A stretch of 64,000 bases of DNA, taken from positions 38,142,475-38,206,474 of the forward strand of contig NW_026622808.1 in NCBI RefSeq assembly GCF_023065955.2. The letters run 5' to 3'. Shown piece by piece: positions 1-12,300 of this stretch. The notes below the pieces were generated by a model. That model worked only from the letters and a program-made list of their open reading frames with translations. It made no database searches and was not told where the DNA came from. The stretch is from Ursus arctos. Lineage: Eukaryota; Chordata; Mammalia; Carnivora; Ursidae. The stretch's first letter is position 1. Each line of letters begins with the position of its first letter. The position numbers and the translations under genes were made by a program.

Positions 1-118
1 CACATCAGAACCCTTCGGAGACATATTAAGAACTCTGATGCCATGGTTGCGTCTTCACCAATTAAATCAAAATGTTTGAGGGTGGGAATCAGACTTTTAC
101 ATTTTATTAAAGATCCAG

Positions 119-310
119 GGGCGCCTGGGTAGCACAGTCGTTAAGCGTCTGCCTTCAGCTCAGGGCGTGATCCTGGCGATCTGGGATCGAGCCCCACATC
201 AGGCTCCTCCGCTGGGAGCCTGCCTCTTCCTCTCCCACTCCCCCTGCTTGTGTTCCCTTTCTCGCTGGCTGTCTCTCTGTCAAATAAATAAATAAAATCT
301 TTAAAAAAAA
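119..310 (+). mobile_element. SINEC element, young arctoid-type subfamily
   Basis: Full-length tRNA-derived carnivore SINE. The head GGCGCCTGGGTAGCACAGTC carries the A-box region, GGGATCGAGCCCC resembles a B box, then come a CT-rich stretch and an AAATAAATAAATAAAATCTTT-type tail ending in an A run. The flanks share only ATCCAG as a possible target-site duplication. Confidence 0.93.
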
Positions 311-589
311 ATCCAGATGATTCCAAAGTGCAGCCTAGTCTAGGAGCCCTGGGTATTACTGACCTTTCTCTAAGCCTGCAAGTCCTCCCCTATATGGGGA
401 GGACATAGAAACTACCTCACAGCATTGGCACAAGCATAAAGGGAAGTAAAACACATAAAGCATTGAACGCCTTCCGCTGGACCCCTTGGAAGTGTCCATG
501 ACAATTACCATTGTCCCTGGGAGGGGTTCCTAGCCACATTACCTCCATCCAACCCAAGTTCCAAGTACCAGTTCTTACTGTCTACACTT
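311..589. other. Unique intronic sequence
   Basis: No gene, RNA or recognisable repeat seen. Confidence 0.5.
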
Positions 590-775
590 GACTTTCTACC
601 ACTTAATTAAATGGACTTCACATTTCTGCACAACTTTTCATGTGGATGCTTAGTTGCTACACTGGACTATAATCCCCTGGAGGGCAAGGACCACATCTCC
701 ATCCTCTTTGGAAGCCCCTTCAGCCCCTGACACAACACCAGTGTCCATACTCAGTAAGTATCTGCAGGATGGCAG
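590..775 (+). repeat. L2-type 3' end fragment
   Basis: Text of the form CTGGACTATAATCCCCTGGA, GGGCAAGGACCACATCTCC and CTCAGTAAGTATCTG resembles the conserved L2 LINE 3' end. Diverged. Confidence 0.55.
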
Positions 776-1309
776 GAAGGGGAATGCAAAGGTGTGATTC
801 TGAAATACCCTCCTTTGACTCACTTAGTGCAATGATGGATGAAGTGTGAGTCCAAACCTGATACTTTCCTACCCCATAAATCAGTGGTCCCCTTGCCATC
901 TTCACCAAACACCCTTCAAGGTCTTGCTCTCTGTTTGCCTCAAGCACCTTCTCCTTGCTATGGAGATGAGGGGGGCTCAGTTATTCAGCTCCTGAATGCA
1001 AGGGGGGCCTATATTCACTGATACCCCAGCAGCCACTAAGAGCACCCAGAAACTGTGAGGTTCAGGATGGCACAATAAAAACGTCCCAAGCTTTGAGTTG
1101 GGGTACAAGCAAGCAGCTTTTAGTCTGCATTCCACATGCTCTACCCTGGGACCTGGAAAATGTGCACTCCCTCCTTCTTTTCACCACCTCACTGGGCATC
1201 TCTTACGTGCCAGGCACTCTGCTGGACATTTGTGGCAGGATCATCCTCAGAAGCTGTCTGGTTTGGCAGACAAGCTGAAATCAAAAAACTATTTAATCAC
1301 AATTGTGAT
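776..1309. other. Unique intronic sequence
   Basis: No gene seen. A short MIR-like piece (CGTGCCAGGCACTCTGCTGG) lies near 1206-1226. Confidence 0.45.
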
Positions 1310-1311
1310 GA

Positions 1312-1362
<51 letters not shown>

Positions 1363-1375
1363 CAAGCAAGCAAGC
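1310..1375. repeat. (GAAA)n tetranucleotide microsatellite
   Basis: About 13 GAAA units followed by a short GCAA run, ending directly before a SINE. Probably length-polymorphic. Confidence 0.95.
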
Positions 1376-1377
1376 TA

Positions 1378-1606
1378 GGGACGCCTGGGTGGCTCAATCA
1401 GTTAAGCTGCTGATGCTTGATTTCATCTCAGATCATGATCTCAGGGTCCTGGGATCCAGCCTCACATCAGACTCTGCGCTCAGCAGAGTCTACTTGAGGA
1501 TTTCTCTCTCCCTCCCTCTGCCCCTCTCCCTGCTCTCTGTCTGTCTGTCTCTCTCTCTCTCAAATCAATCAATAAATCAATCAATAAATCAATAAATCTT
1601 TTTTTT
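1378..1606 (+). mobile_element. SINEC element
   Basis: Carnivore SINE with head GACGCCTGGGTGGCTCAATC, body GGTCCTGGGATCCAGCC, an expanded CT-rich region and a tail of AATCAATCAATAAATC units ending in TCTTTTTTTT. Diverged, so an older copy. Confidence 0.93.
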
Positions 1607-3764
1607 AAACTACTAAAGAAAAGTACTGAGTGATGAGCAAGAGTGAAACAAGACCCAGTCCTACCCTAGGTCTCATGGTCCACCTCCGTAAATCAGTCAA
1701 GTGGGAGTGGCTTATTGAAGAGGAAGGAAAAAATGAGCCCTGGTGGACCAGGCTGTGAGGCTCTGCAGTCCTGTGCATTAGCGAATTGCTACTTGAAGAA
1801 TCACAATGATTATGAGTCAAAAGCCACTTTTGAGAAGCCCAGCAGGAAATCAACATATTTGTCTTGATTTCACATAGCATTTGCTGCTTTCAGAGATATA
1901 TCTATTGGTAATCTACCAGACAATAATATTTCCTGGGGAAAAAAATTTAGAAAACTGTTTAATTCCTAAAATGCCACCTTCGATGAGAACAGAATTCATA
2001 GCAACCTCAGAAGTTTTTTATAAGACCCAAGATGTTCCAATTTAAAATAATTTCCTAAAAGGTCCCCAAATATGTCAAAACTGAATTTCCAATACTATAT
2101 CTAGAAAGCTAAGATTACATTTTAAAATACATCAGCTTGTTGTTACAAATCTAGAACATAATAATCAAAGGTTTCTTCAAGCTAGATGTCTATTAGGCCA
2201 CACCATTTAAAAAACACTTAAATAACTGTGTGTCATTTCTGATTTTATTAGTCATTCCATGTGGCAGATCATAAAAACTGTCTTATAAAATGGTTAAATT
2301 TCCAGGACTATTCAACTGCATTTTGAATAATTCATAACTCTGTACACTTTAAGAATAATGAAGCGGTTAAATGAATTTCTGAAGAGTCTAGTGCTTACAC
2401 CCAGCTCTGGAGAAACTGTCGGAACTTTTAAAGTGAACTGCGGAGCCTTAAAACAATAAAATAAAAAACCTGTTTAAGACCTTAAATCATTAACATGTGT
2501 CGACTTAAACTTACACATACATTTGTGTTCTTTAACTAAATATTTGAAAACCAGCTTCTCTCTCAGTTATCTGCCAAGAGCCCCACTCTGGGTTCTGTGT
2601 GTCTCTTCCTGACACGTGGCAATGTCCTGTGCTTTTCATGAGGCTTGCTTGGCAAGAACTGATCTTCAAATATTTTGATAAAACTATTTTTTCCCCTTAA
2701 ATCATATGTCAGTATTGAGTTAGTGTCTATTTTGTGTTAATGATTTGGAATTTTTAAACAGTTAAACCATGTTTTAAAAATACATGGGCCCTTCTGCCTT
2801 AGCCTTCACCATCCATCCTGGTTTTCTGTCTTCACTCATCCTGAGTGCAAGAGGATGGTAGTTTTCAGTTTGCACCAGAACACAGAGCCAATGAAATCCC
2901 CATATCCCAGGTTATATAGCCAAACCGGAATGTGAATTGGTCCTGTGGGAATAGCTGGGACCCAGCCCAGGTCTGCTCTGGGCACAGAGAAGGTCACCCA
3001 GAGATCAGAGGGTGAAGATAAACGCTGAAACCCTCCCTCCCCAACAGCAAGAACTTCTCAGACAGTGATGCTTGTGGCGAAGAATCTGTGAAAAAGAGGG
3101 CGACTAATCTTATTTTTCCAATTACTCTTATCTGACATTTCTATCTCCACCTCCTTCCCACTCCCCACTGCTGCCTTAGAGTGACACCTTTTGGAAAAGG
3201 TTGAAACTGAAAATGCCCAGACTGCTTTCTGCCTGGACCTGACCACCCTCAAGATTGTGTTTGGGATTTGTTCCCTCCTTGCTGAAATTTAGGCATCTAG
3301 GAGATTTGCTTAAATATGTCGCCTCTGATCCTTCAAAAGCAAACAAATACCCACATCAGATGAGTGTGTTTGGGCTCAAGCTCTTTGATTTTGACTACAT
3401 TTTAAATTCCTCCTTTTTCCTTCTTTTCTTCCCAGGCTTATTAACAAAACTTCAGACCATAATAGAAGATGGATAGAGAAGAAATGTGTAAAATACATAC
3501 ATCTGACTTAGATTCTGCTAAATCAAATAGTGTTGGAATACAAGTGAATAATAGTTTCCCCACAATGCTCTGAGCACTCTTCATTCCGGATTAGACAGGG
3601 CTCAGTGGAACCTCCTTAACAAAAAGGCTGTGTAGATGAGTTTCTGTGTATGTTTGGTGAGGGTATTTCTTCAACAACTGAGAAGCATTCTTTACTACAC
3701 GTGTGCATGGTTCTGCAGCATGGCAAAGAGCTAGTCTTTTCCCTAACAGTCTCGGATTCTTGGA
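1607..3764. other. Unique intronic sequence, repeat-poor
   Basis: About 2.2 kb without a recognised repeat or gene. Short open frames lack splice sites and coding character. Runs such as AACAATAAAATAAAAAACC near 2452 are simple A/T-rich sequence. Confidence 0.5.
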
Positions 3765-4010
3765 AACAGTATAGCTAGTGGTTAAGATTATGGACCCTGA
3801 AGCCAGAACGCTTAGTTCCCAATAAGAATTCAGCCATGTACGGGCTATGTGACTCTGTAAAAGATTCTTGACCTCTATTTACATCAGTTCCCTTCTCTGT
3901 AAACTGTGGATAATAACTGCAGCTCCTGGGTTCCTTGTGAAGAATCCCTGAGTTGCAGTAGCTACACACCGGCACATAGCAAGCACGCAGTAACCTATAA
4001 TCATTATCAA
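3765..4010 (+). repeat. MIR SINE
   Basis: Near full-length ancient MIR: ACAGTATAGCTAGTGGTTAAG at the 5' side, GTGACTCTGTAAAAGATTCTTGACC in the core with conserved spacing, and GGCACATAGCAAGCACGCAG at the 3' side. Confidence 0.88.
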
Positions 4011-4269
4011 CACTGATGTTAGTTTAAACACTGGTGCTTAGCTTTCAGCTTAGTAGAGAATGAGTAAGCAAGACAAAGTCACAATTTCCATTTTCTTACA
4101 TTTTCAGAGAGACACAATATTTTTCATTTTCAAAGGAATGGTGAAATTTTTTACTATGGAATCTATAACAAACCAAATTAATCACTCTCAAAATATGTGT
4201 TGTTTATATTTTTTGTCTAACTTAGAAGAATTCCAAATACAACCATGAAGGAACTTGTGAAGATATTAG

Positions 4270-4710
4270 AGCAGCATTATCCAATAGAACTTCCTATGAT
4301 GATGGCAAGTTCTAACTTGCACTGTCCAATACACATGTCATTAACTACACGTGGCTACAGAGCACTGGAAATGTTACTGGTACAACTGAAGAACTGAATT
4401 TTTAATGTAGTTTAATCTGAATTAAAATTAAAATGTAGGGTGCCTGGGTGACTCAGTTGGTTAAGTGTCTGCCTTCAGCTCAGGTCATGATCCCAGGGTC
4501 CTGGATTGAGTCCCGCATCAGGCTCCCTGCTCAGTGGGGAGTCTGCTTCTCCCTCTGCCTGCAGCTCCCCGCTTGTTCTCTCTCTCTCTCTCGCTCACTC
4601 TCTCTCTCCCAAATAAAATTTTAAAAATTAAAATGGAAATAGCCATTCTAGTGGCTACTGTACCGGAAAGAGCCAGAGCATCTAAATTTTACAATGTATT
4701 GTCCAATGGT
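4270..4710 (+). mobile_element. hAT-Charlie non-autonomous DNA transposon (MER3-like), split by a SINE
   Basis: The left end reads AGCAGCATTATCCAATAGAA and the right end ATTGTATTGTCCAATGG in inverted fashion, with internal GAACTGAATTTTTAATGTAG and a distal GTGGCTACTGTACCGG matching an inner GTGGCTACAG arm. This is the mammalian hAT miniature element commonly named MER3. A SINE at 4436-4625 interrupts it. Confidence 0.75.
4436..4625 (+). mobile_element. SINEC element inside the hAT transposon
   Basis: Head GGGTGCCTGGGTGACTCAG, CT-rich 3' part and AAATAAAATTTT tail. Target-site duplication AATTAAAATG at 4426-4435 and 4626-4635. Confidence 0.93.
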
Positions 4711-4733
4711 GTTAGAAATTATTTCAATCTTTG

Positions 4734-4934
4734 GGGTGCCTGGGTGGTGCAGTCAGTTAAGTGCCTGACTCTTGGTTTTGGCTCAGGTGGTGATCTCTGG
4801 ATCGTGAGATCGAGCCCCGTGCAGGCTCCACGCTCAGTGCCGAGTCTGCTTAGAACTCTTGTTCCCTCTCCCTCTGCCCTTCCCCACTCCCACTGCTTGC
4901 TCTCTCTCTCTCTCAAATAAGTAAAATCTTAAAA
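4734..4934 (+). mobile_element. SINEC element with 18-bp target duplication
   Basis: Head GGTGCCTGGGTGGTGCAGTC, GAGATCGAGCCCC B-box-like stretch, CT-rich 3' part and A tail. The duplication AAATTATTTCAATCTTTG is present on both sides (4716-4733, 4935-4952) without mismatch. Confidence 0.95.
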
Positions 4935-4989
4935 AAATTATTTCAATCTTTGTGGAAAGTTCATCTTTTTTGAATATATGAGAAAAACT

Positions 4990-5640
4990 TTTAAATTCCT
5001 TTAAATTCACTATAGTTCATGAATTACCATTTGATCCGTGATTCCACTTTAGGAATTTATTCTAAGGCTATCATAACGTACGTTGCCAGAGGAAACTATT
5101 TTGAGGACACGTTCATCATAGTGTTGTTTATAAAAATCAGAATAAAAATTTAGTATGTGGTTATATATATATTTATATATATTTTATATATGTATATATA
5201 CACACACATATAAATACAAATGCATACATACACACATATGTACACTCACCTTCCACATAAATTAGTTAAATAAATTCTAAAGTGTGTATGTATGTATAAG
5301 ATTGCAAAGAAATTGGATAGTAAATTAGAGGAATCCAATTGTTGAGATGTTGGACAGATATTAAACACTAAGTAAAAAGACTGAATGTAAAGAAAAGAGG
5401 TTCATGAGATCCCAAGTGAGAAAAGCAAGTTAGTAAATAGTAAACATAATACAATCCCAACTATATGTGGGTTTTTAAATGTATATTCACAGAAAACAAA
5501 AAGACTAGAAGGAAACATATCAAAATATTAATGATGTGTTTGTTTCTAGGCATAAAGATTTCAGGTAATCTATTCTATTCTTCGTACTTTTGCTGCAAAT
5601 ATGAATTATTAATATATTTTTAAAAAAGAACAACTTCTAA
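4990..5640 (+). repeat. Old L1 3' fragment with internal AT/CA microsatellite
   Basis: Diverged L1-type 3' sequence (ACCATTTGATCCGTGATTCC, GGAATTTATTCTAAGGC). It holds an AT-rich simple repeat of TATATA and CACACA units at 5160-5250. Confidence 0.55.
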
Positions 5641-6569
5641 AAAATTGCAACCAAGGAAGTTCTGCATAGGACATACTTCTGCTCCCATGGAACAACTGGT
5701 TGCTGGTAAACCAGCCTCCAAAGGAGAGTTATAAAGCAGAAGTCCTGAGCAGGGCAAGGCCCTCTGGTGGCAGGTACAGTGGCAGCTACCCTCAGCCAAA
5801 ATAATCTTAACTCAGGCCACACTTCCGGGCATGGCTGCTTTGCTCCTGACAGTCACTTAGATTTATGCTGATTATAATCCCCGTTCACCAGGGAGTGCTT
5901 GAGGGTTGGTGACTCCAGAGCTGTCAACAGTCATTCCTGCCACCTCACTCTACCCCACAATGCACTTGAATGTTGCTCACTTCATTACTGTTCTTTCATA
6001 AAGTTCCTACGGTTTTGGAAGTCCATTATGGTTGTTTGTTCGTTTGTTTTGTTTTGTCTTTGTGTAGCATTTTATGATTTTGTTATTATTATTTTGTTTC
6101 TAAACCTCTCAAAATTAGTTGTTGGGCCCTAAAAAGCCAGAACCATTTGTTCACGCCTCTAAAACCACCTCTATTAAATGCAAGGTCTATTCATTCCCAT
6201 TCAACAAGTTGGGGCAGTGTTCTCAAAAAGGCGGCCTCTTTTACTCTGAATTCTCCTACTGGCTTGGCTCTGCAGATGATACCTGTCCATTATGACAAAT
6301 TTCAATCAGTCCATATCGAGCCTGACTCCACGCCCTTTCCTGAGGCCCTCAGGACCCTTGTATCAAAGTTCCATCAGCCTTGAGGATAGGTAGTGGCCTC
6401 CCTGTATGTCATCTTGATCCGTGGTCATATGGAGTCTAATGCATCCTTCATCTTCCCACCAGACCCAGCATCTTCTCAAACACACAGTATATGGTCAGTA
6501 AATAATTATGCAAGGGATGTCAAGAGGGAGAAAAGAAGAGAAGGAACTATACTGTAGAAAGGTAATCAT
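5641..6569. other. Unique intronic sequence
   Basis: No gene or repeat recognised with confidence. A T/G-rich simple stretch (GTTTGTTCGTTTGTTTTG) is near 6034-6056. Confidence 0.45.
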
Positions 6570-6750
6570 TATGTCAGTCAATATGGTTTCCTATAACCCA
6601 TTTGACCCTCGCATACTTCCAAAGAAGCAGGCCATTTAACTGCTGAGTAACTCAAGCTCAGAAAAGGTAAGGGATTTACCTAAGAATTGTAGATGGCTTA
6701 CTCTTTACCAGAATATGAGTCTGATTGTTGAATACAAATATAATGGGACA
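6570..6750 (-). repeat. MIR SINE fragment
   Basis: GAGTAACTCAAGCTCAGAAAAGG and GGGATTTACCTAAG match the MIR core in reverse orientation. Diverged. Confidence 0.6.
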
Positions 6751-6984
6751 ATTGTTAGAGGGGGCTATCCTGAGATGAATGGGGCCATGAGACTCTCAAT
6801 GGAAAAAAAACAGACATTGGCTCATTCTCCTCAGTGTCCCCAGGCCTGAACACAGCATCTAGCATACAGCCAGCACCCACAGGTATATGGATGAACCTAA
6901 TTTAATGAATAGACCTGGATCTCATTTGAGTCACTGGAATATTTACTATATGCTTTGATTCCAGCACTGTTCCAAAATATCCTA

Positions 6985-7475
6985 CTAGACTTTTGTATTA
7001 ATTTTCTATTACTATGTAACAAATTGCCACCAACTTGACGGCTGAAAGTTCTGTAGTAAAAAGTCCAGGCAGGAAGCATGATATGACTGATTTCTCCACT
7101 CAGGGCCTCACAAGATTGAAATTTAGATATGGCAGGCTGCATTCTCATCTAGAGCTCAGGGCCCTCTTTCAAGCTTATGCAGTTGGAGCAGAATTCAGTT
7201 CCCTGCAGTTGTAGGTGTGAGGTCTTCTTTTCCTTACTACTCCTAGCTCCTAGAGACCACTTGCATTCCTTGTCACATGGCCCACTCAAATCCTTAAAGC
7301 CAGCAATAGAAAAATGGCCCTTGTATCAAATTTTTCTCATGCCTTGACTCTTTTTCCATCAGGAATAGCCCAGTCCCTTTTAAGGGCTCACTAATTAGAT
7401 CAGGCCCACCAAGGATAATCTCCCTTTCCTAAACTCAACTATGTCACATAGCACACCTAATCACTGTAAAAATAT
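6985..7475 (+). repeat. Ancient interspersed repeat, family not assigned
   Basis: Begins TATTAATTTTCTATTACTATG and continues TAACAAATTGCCACCAACTT, a familiar mammalian repeat text often seen in old L1-associated or LTR-type sequence, followed by TCAGGGCCTCACAAG and GCAGAATTCAGTTCCCTGCAG. I could not fix the family. Confidence 0.55.
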
Positions 7476-7479
7476 AAAA

Positions 7480-9690
7480 CTGCATTTCAACATATATGTG
7501 TTAAATACAGGGAACTTCTTTAACATGATAAAGAACATTTACCAAAAATAATCTATATCTATCATCATATTTAATGGCAAAAGACTGAAGATCCTCTAAG
7601 ATCAGGAGCAAGGCAAGAATATCTGCTCTCACTCCTCTTATTCAGTAGAATACTTGGAGTTCTAGCCACCGCACTAAAGCAAGAAAAAGAAATAAAAGAC
7701 ATAACAATTGGAATGAAAATAACAAAACTGTCATTGCTTATTAATAAAATAATTGTCTATGCAAAAAATCTTGAGGAATCTACAAAAAAAGTGTAGAACT
7801 AACAAATATGTTCAGCAAGGTTGCAGATCAACACACACAAATCAACTGCATTTCTGTATATTAATAGTACACTGTGGAAACCAAAATTAAAAAGTACCAT
7901 TTATAATCACTCTAAAAAATGAATTATTTAAGTATTAACTTAAAACGTGTACAGGATCTGGGGGTGCCTGGGTGGCTCAGTCTGTTAAGTGTCCAACTCT
8001 TGATTTCAGCTCAGGTCATGATCTCAGCATTGTGAGATCGAGCCCTGCATTGGGCTTTGTGCTGGGTGTGGAGCCCGCTTAAGATTCTCTCCCTCCCTCT
8101 GTGCTTTCCCCCTGCTCACATGCACATGCATTTTCTCTCTCTCCAAAAAGCAACAACCAAAAAAAAAGAAAAGAAAAGAAAACAACAACAACAACAAAAC
8201 GTGTACCAGATCTATATGTTGGAAATTATAAAATTCTGATGAAAGAAATCAAAGAAAATTTAAATAAATGGAGAATCTATGGATTAGAAGACTAAACATA
8301 GTAAGTATGTCAACTTTTCCAAGATTGATGTATAGGTTTAATGTAATTCCTAACAAAATCTCAGCAAGTTTTTTTTTAAGACATAGGTAAGTTTATTCTA
8401 AAATTTATATGGAAAGACACAGACTCTAGAATAGCTAAAACAATCCTGACAAAGAAGAATAAAGTAGAAAGAATCACTCTACCTAATATCAAGGCTACTG
8501 TATAGTTACAGTAACCAAGACAGGTAATATCAGCAGAGGGACAGACATCTGGGTCACTATAACAGAATAGAACATACAAACAGACATACAAGAAAATGCT
8601 CAAGTGATGTTTGACAGAGGAGCAAAAGCTATTCAGTGGAGTAAAGATAGATACCCTTTTCAATAGATAGTGCTGGAATAACTGGACATCCAAAGACAAA
8701 AAAAAAAAAAAAAAGCATTGAATGAAACCATACTAAAGAAGTCTCAAAACTCAACAGTAAAATTTCTAATATAATTCGAAAATAGATAAAAGACACAAAC
8801 AGACATTTTGCTGAAACGAACATACAGATGGCAAATAAGCACACACAAAAATGTTCTACGTCATTAGCCATTAGAAAACTGTAAATTAAAACCTACACAC
8901 CTATTTGAATGACTAAAATAAAAAGTAGTGGCAATATCCAACGCTGGTTAGGATACAGAGAAACTGAATCCCTTGTACATTGCTGGTGGGAATGTGAAGT
9001 GGTACAACCACTTTGGAAAACAATTTGGCAGTTTCTTATAAAATTTAGCATGCAACTACCATATGACCCAGGAATTGTACTCTTTTCATTATTTACTTCA
9101 GAGAAATAAAAACTTATGTTCATATAAAAACCAAATATGAACATTCATAAGAGCTGTATTACTAATAGCCAAAAACTGAAAACAACTCAGATGTCCTTTA
9201 ACTGGTGAATAGTTAAACTGTGGTACATCCATACTATGGAACACTACTCACCAAGAAGAAGGAACAAAGTACTGATACAACCAACAATTTGGAGTAATCA
9301 CCGGTAAATTTATGCTAACTGAAAAAAAGCCAATCCGTAAAGGCCACATCCTATATGATTCCATTTATGCAATGTTCTTTAAATGACAAAATTATAGAAA
9401 TGGAGAGCAGATTAATGCTTGCCAGGGTTAAAGATGGGGAAGGGGAAGAAGTTGAGTGAACCTGGGCAGGGTGAGGGATCCCTGTGGTGTTGGAAGTGTT
9501 CTGTAACTTGATTGCATTAGTGTCAATATCTTGTTTGTGATAATACACTACAATTTTGCAAAATGTTACCACTGGGGGAAATGGAAAAAAAATATTTTTA
9601 TTACATTTATTACACAAGATCTCTCTCTATTATTTCTTAAAGCTGTACATGAATCTACAATTATCTGAAAATTAAAGGTTAAGACAATTT
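7480..9690 (+). mobile_element. Old L1 fragment (ORF2 3' part and 3' UTR), split by a SINE
   Basis: Degenerate L1 ORF2 reading in plus orientation: the reverse-transcriptase distal text AGCAAGGCAAGAATATCTGC, the C-terminal peptide ESLVHCWWECEVVQPLWKT near 8960-9020 and the PYDPGIVL motif, followed by the L1 3' region (GATTCCATTTATGCAATG, GGAGAGCAGATTAATG). Many stops and shifts: non-functional. A SINE at 7960-8195 splits it, and an A run lies at 8698-8714. Confidence 0.85.
7960..8195 (+). mobile_element. SINEC element inside old L1
   Basis: Head GGGGTGCCTGGGTGGCTCAG, GAGATCGAGCCC stretch, CT-rich 3' part and a long tail of A, AAAAG and AAC units. Duplicated flanks AAAACGTGTACAGGATCT (7942-7959) and its two-mismatch copy (8196-8213). 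Confidence 0.94.
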
Positions 9691-10199
9691 TAAGTGCATG
9701 TTATATATATTAGGCGCCCACTTCAGCTGGGTAAAGGACAGCAAGAGCAAATACTGGGGGAGACAGGAAATGCTCACATAAGGTCAGTAAGGCCATTCCC
9801 ATTATCCTGAGGAAGAATCCTCTCCAAAATGTCATAACTATGAGGATGTCAGCAGAGAATGCTTATGTACTAAATGCCTTCCAGTCCCGAAGACAACTAT
9901 ATATGCAGGCAAAACCTTCAGCATTCAAATCAATGGCTTGACACCTACTGACTCAGGATGTGAAAGTGCCTTCCTTAAAAATCAAGTGATAAAAATGTCA
10001 TAACTGTTGTCCCCTTTTTATAAAAGAAACAAACCATCATATGCATACACACATACACACACACACACACACAATTTTAAAGACTATGTTCAAAAACAAC
10101 TATCAGTGCATCATAGACTAACTCATAAAGGCCACTAGCAGGTACCAGTTTCCTTATAATTATAATCCAGGTAAGTAAAAAAAAAAAAATCACAGTAAA
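9691..10199. other. Unique intronic sequence with a CA microsatellite
   Basis: A (CA)n run with one TA interruption sits at 10045-10073; an A run is at 10178-10190. Nothing else recognised. Confidence 0.5.
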
Positions 10200-12300
10200 G
10201 CTTCATTATCCTCAAACTAAATACATCCTCCAGACTTCTGGCTCGGTTAGCTCCTCAGTGGGAGGAAAGCAAAAACCAGACATGAAGTGCCAGAATGAAA
10301 TCTTCCACTTCAATTTCTTCTTTATTTAAAACATTTTATAGGGCTTTATGTTGACCCTGTGGCTTCAGGAGAAGGAAATCCTCCCAAATGTGTCCCTGGG
10401 GCACAGCATCCCCCACAGCGACTTGGCTCCCTCCTCTCAGAGTGATTACTGCTACATGGAAAAAAGCAATTCTTAATTGGTTAACTTCGGGAAAACTGCT
10501 TCATAAAGAGAAGACTTGGAACAAAGACGCCCACCCAAACAGCCAGTTCTGTCCACAAACAAAGTGAGTGGGGATGAGTTTGAGGACACCACGGAAGTAG
10601 GGCTGACAGACGCAACAGAACTGTACTTTTGAGCTGGCTGGAGGGTTTATCCACTTTCCTTCCATCTCTAAGTGAATTAAGTATCCACCGGATCACAAGA
10701 GCAGATCTGCTCAACTGTGCCCCTCTTCTAATGCTAGCAGTCATCAGTGCGCAGCTCGACATCCTCCCTGCACTCTAGCTGGGGACTGAGACTTTACTTT
10801 CTGGCCATGCAGCTGAACTAATGAGAGTAGGGTTCTGACACTGGGCTCCCAGGACCAGTTACTCTGCTTCTCACCTGGCTCTGCACCGGAGATTGTCCCC
10901 CAACCCCTGCTACGGGCTGTGTATTGGTCCCAAGGGAGCCCGGCAGACAGTGGGTGGATGGCAAGGGTCAAATCCAGCCCATTCCTACGAAAACTACCAA
11001 AGTACACATCCTGCCGAGCATAATTTTCACGCTTAAAAGCAGCAACTTTTGTTTTTCTCGATTACCCTGACACAGGGGAGCATTCACTGTTAATCTGAGC
11101 AGAGACAAAAACTACTCAAATCTTAATGTGTGACACTTTGTTCTTCAAAACTTCACAGTTGTGACGGAAAGTACTCTGTCGACAGGACAATTTATACTCA
11201 CATATTAAATGCCAGGCTTCACCAAGTACTTGTAACAAGCTTTGGAATAGATGACTATGTTTTCCCTATAAGACATTTTCTACAATTTATGCCTTTGAAC
11301 TCTATTTTCAAAATAAGTGATTCTTTCTCCAAGTAGCTCTTTATAAAAAAAAAAATCACCATTTTCATTACCAGTATGGGATTATAGTTTAGTCCATATA
11401 AAACGATTAAACATAACCCTGAATCAAACATAATCCTGGTATTATATAGTCTCAAGACAAACATAAGTGAAAACATTGGATTCCTTGCTTGAATGCCAAA
11501 TACTCACTCAAGGGTCTGATTGCTTCAGCTGGGACTTTTTCTCCCTTTTATAATTTCTCAAATATGTAAATTACTTTGTTTAAAAATATTTCTCCTCTCT
11601 GTTCTTCAAGGATTAATACTGTTTTAATTATCTATAAGGAGATCATGGTATCTGGACTTCACGAAGAGAAACAGCCTTGGTATTTAAAATATCTAACAAC
11701 TATACATATATGGAAACGAATACCCCATTTTGATGGGTCACACTCAGTAACCTTAGAGGCGCCTCTATCTGGGCAATAGTTCCTTTTGGACGAAACACAA
11801 TTAGGCTGTGTAATGTGCTGAATCCCTTCAGATAAACCGTTGTGCGCATAGCCGGGCCACTCCCGAGCTGGCTTTAAGGCTGGGGCTGTCAGGCCCACTT
11901 CTCTGGTTAATGTCAGTAGCACTATGTATAAAAGGTGACTCCAGTGTGTACAAATGTTGATCTTTAGAGAAGTCATGCCTAGACTCACACACACATCCAC
12001 TCTTTCGTCCACTAGGTCAAAGGCAGGAACAGAGGGCGACCCTGCAAGGGGCTTGCCAAGAGCAGAGTCTTACTTGTCAGGTTACATTGCCCCCAGGGAC
12101 TTCCCTGCCTGAGATTAATCCATAATCCTGTTTCGTGTTTAAAAAATTCAGGTTCTAAAAGCCTTGCCTCTGAGACAGTTTCAGAGGCGACGGGGAAATG
12201 TTCTAATACACGGTAACAAATTAAGTGCCAATGCAAGTAAGCATAGAAAAGAAAGAGACTGTGTGGAGTAGATGCCACAAAATGTTTGGCCTTGTCTAAA
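10200..12300. other. Repeat-poor unique block with scattered CpGs
   Basis: About 2.1 kb without a recognised transposon. The part at 10480-11030 is GC-richer than the surroundings and holds several CpGs, but too few for a CpG island. A TATAAAA match at 11928-11934 has no other promoter support. Open frames here lack splice sites or a known fold. A candidate for non-coding conservation, unproven. Confidence 0.4.

Noticed and set aside
119..310. tRNA gene at SINE heads (A- and B-box-like motifs)
   Set aside because: The motifs belong to tRNA-derived SINEs; no intact cloverleaf was seen and the CT-rich region and A-rich tail follow.
1098..1595. 165-codon plus-strand open frame
   Set aside because: Composed of the GAAA microsatellite and a SINE; the repetitive KKER peptide is a by-product.
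11928..11934. TATA-box promoter
   Set aside because: A lone TATAAAA match in AT-rich DNA without initiator, CpG island or following gene.
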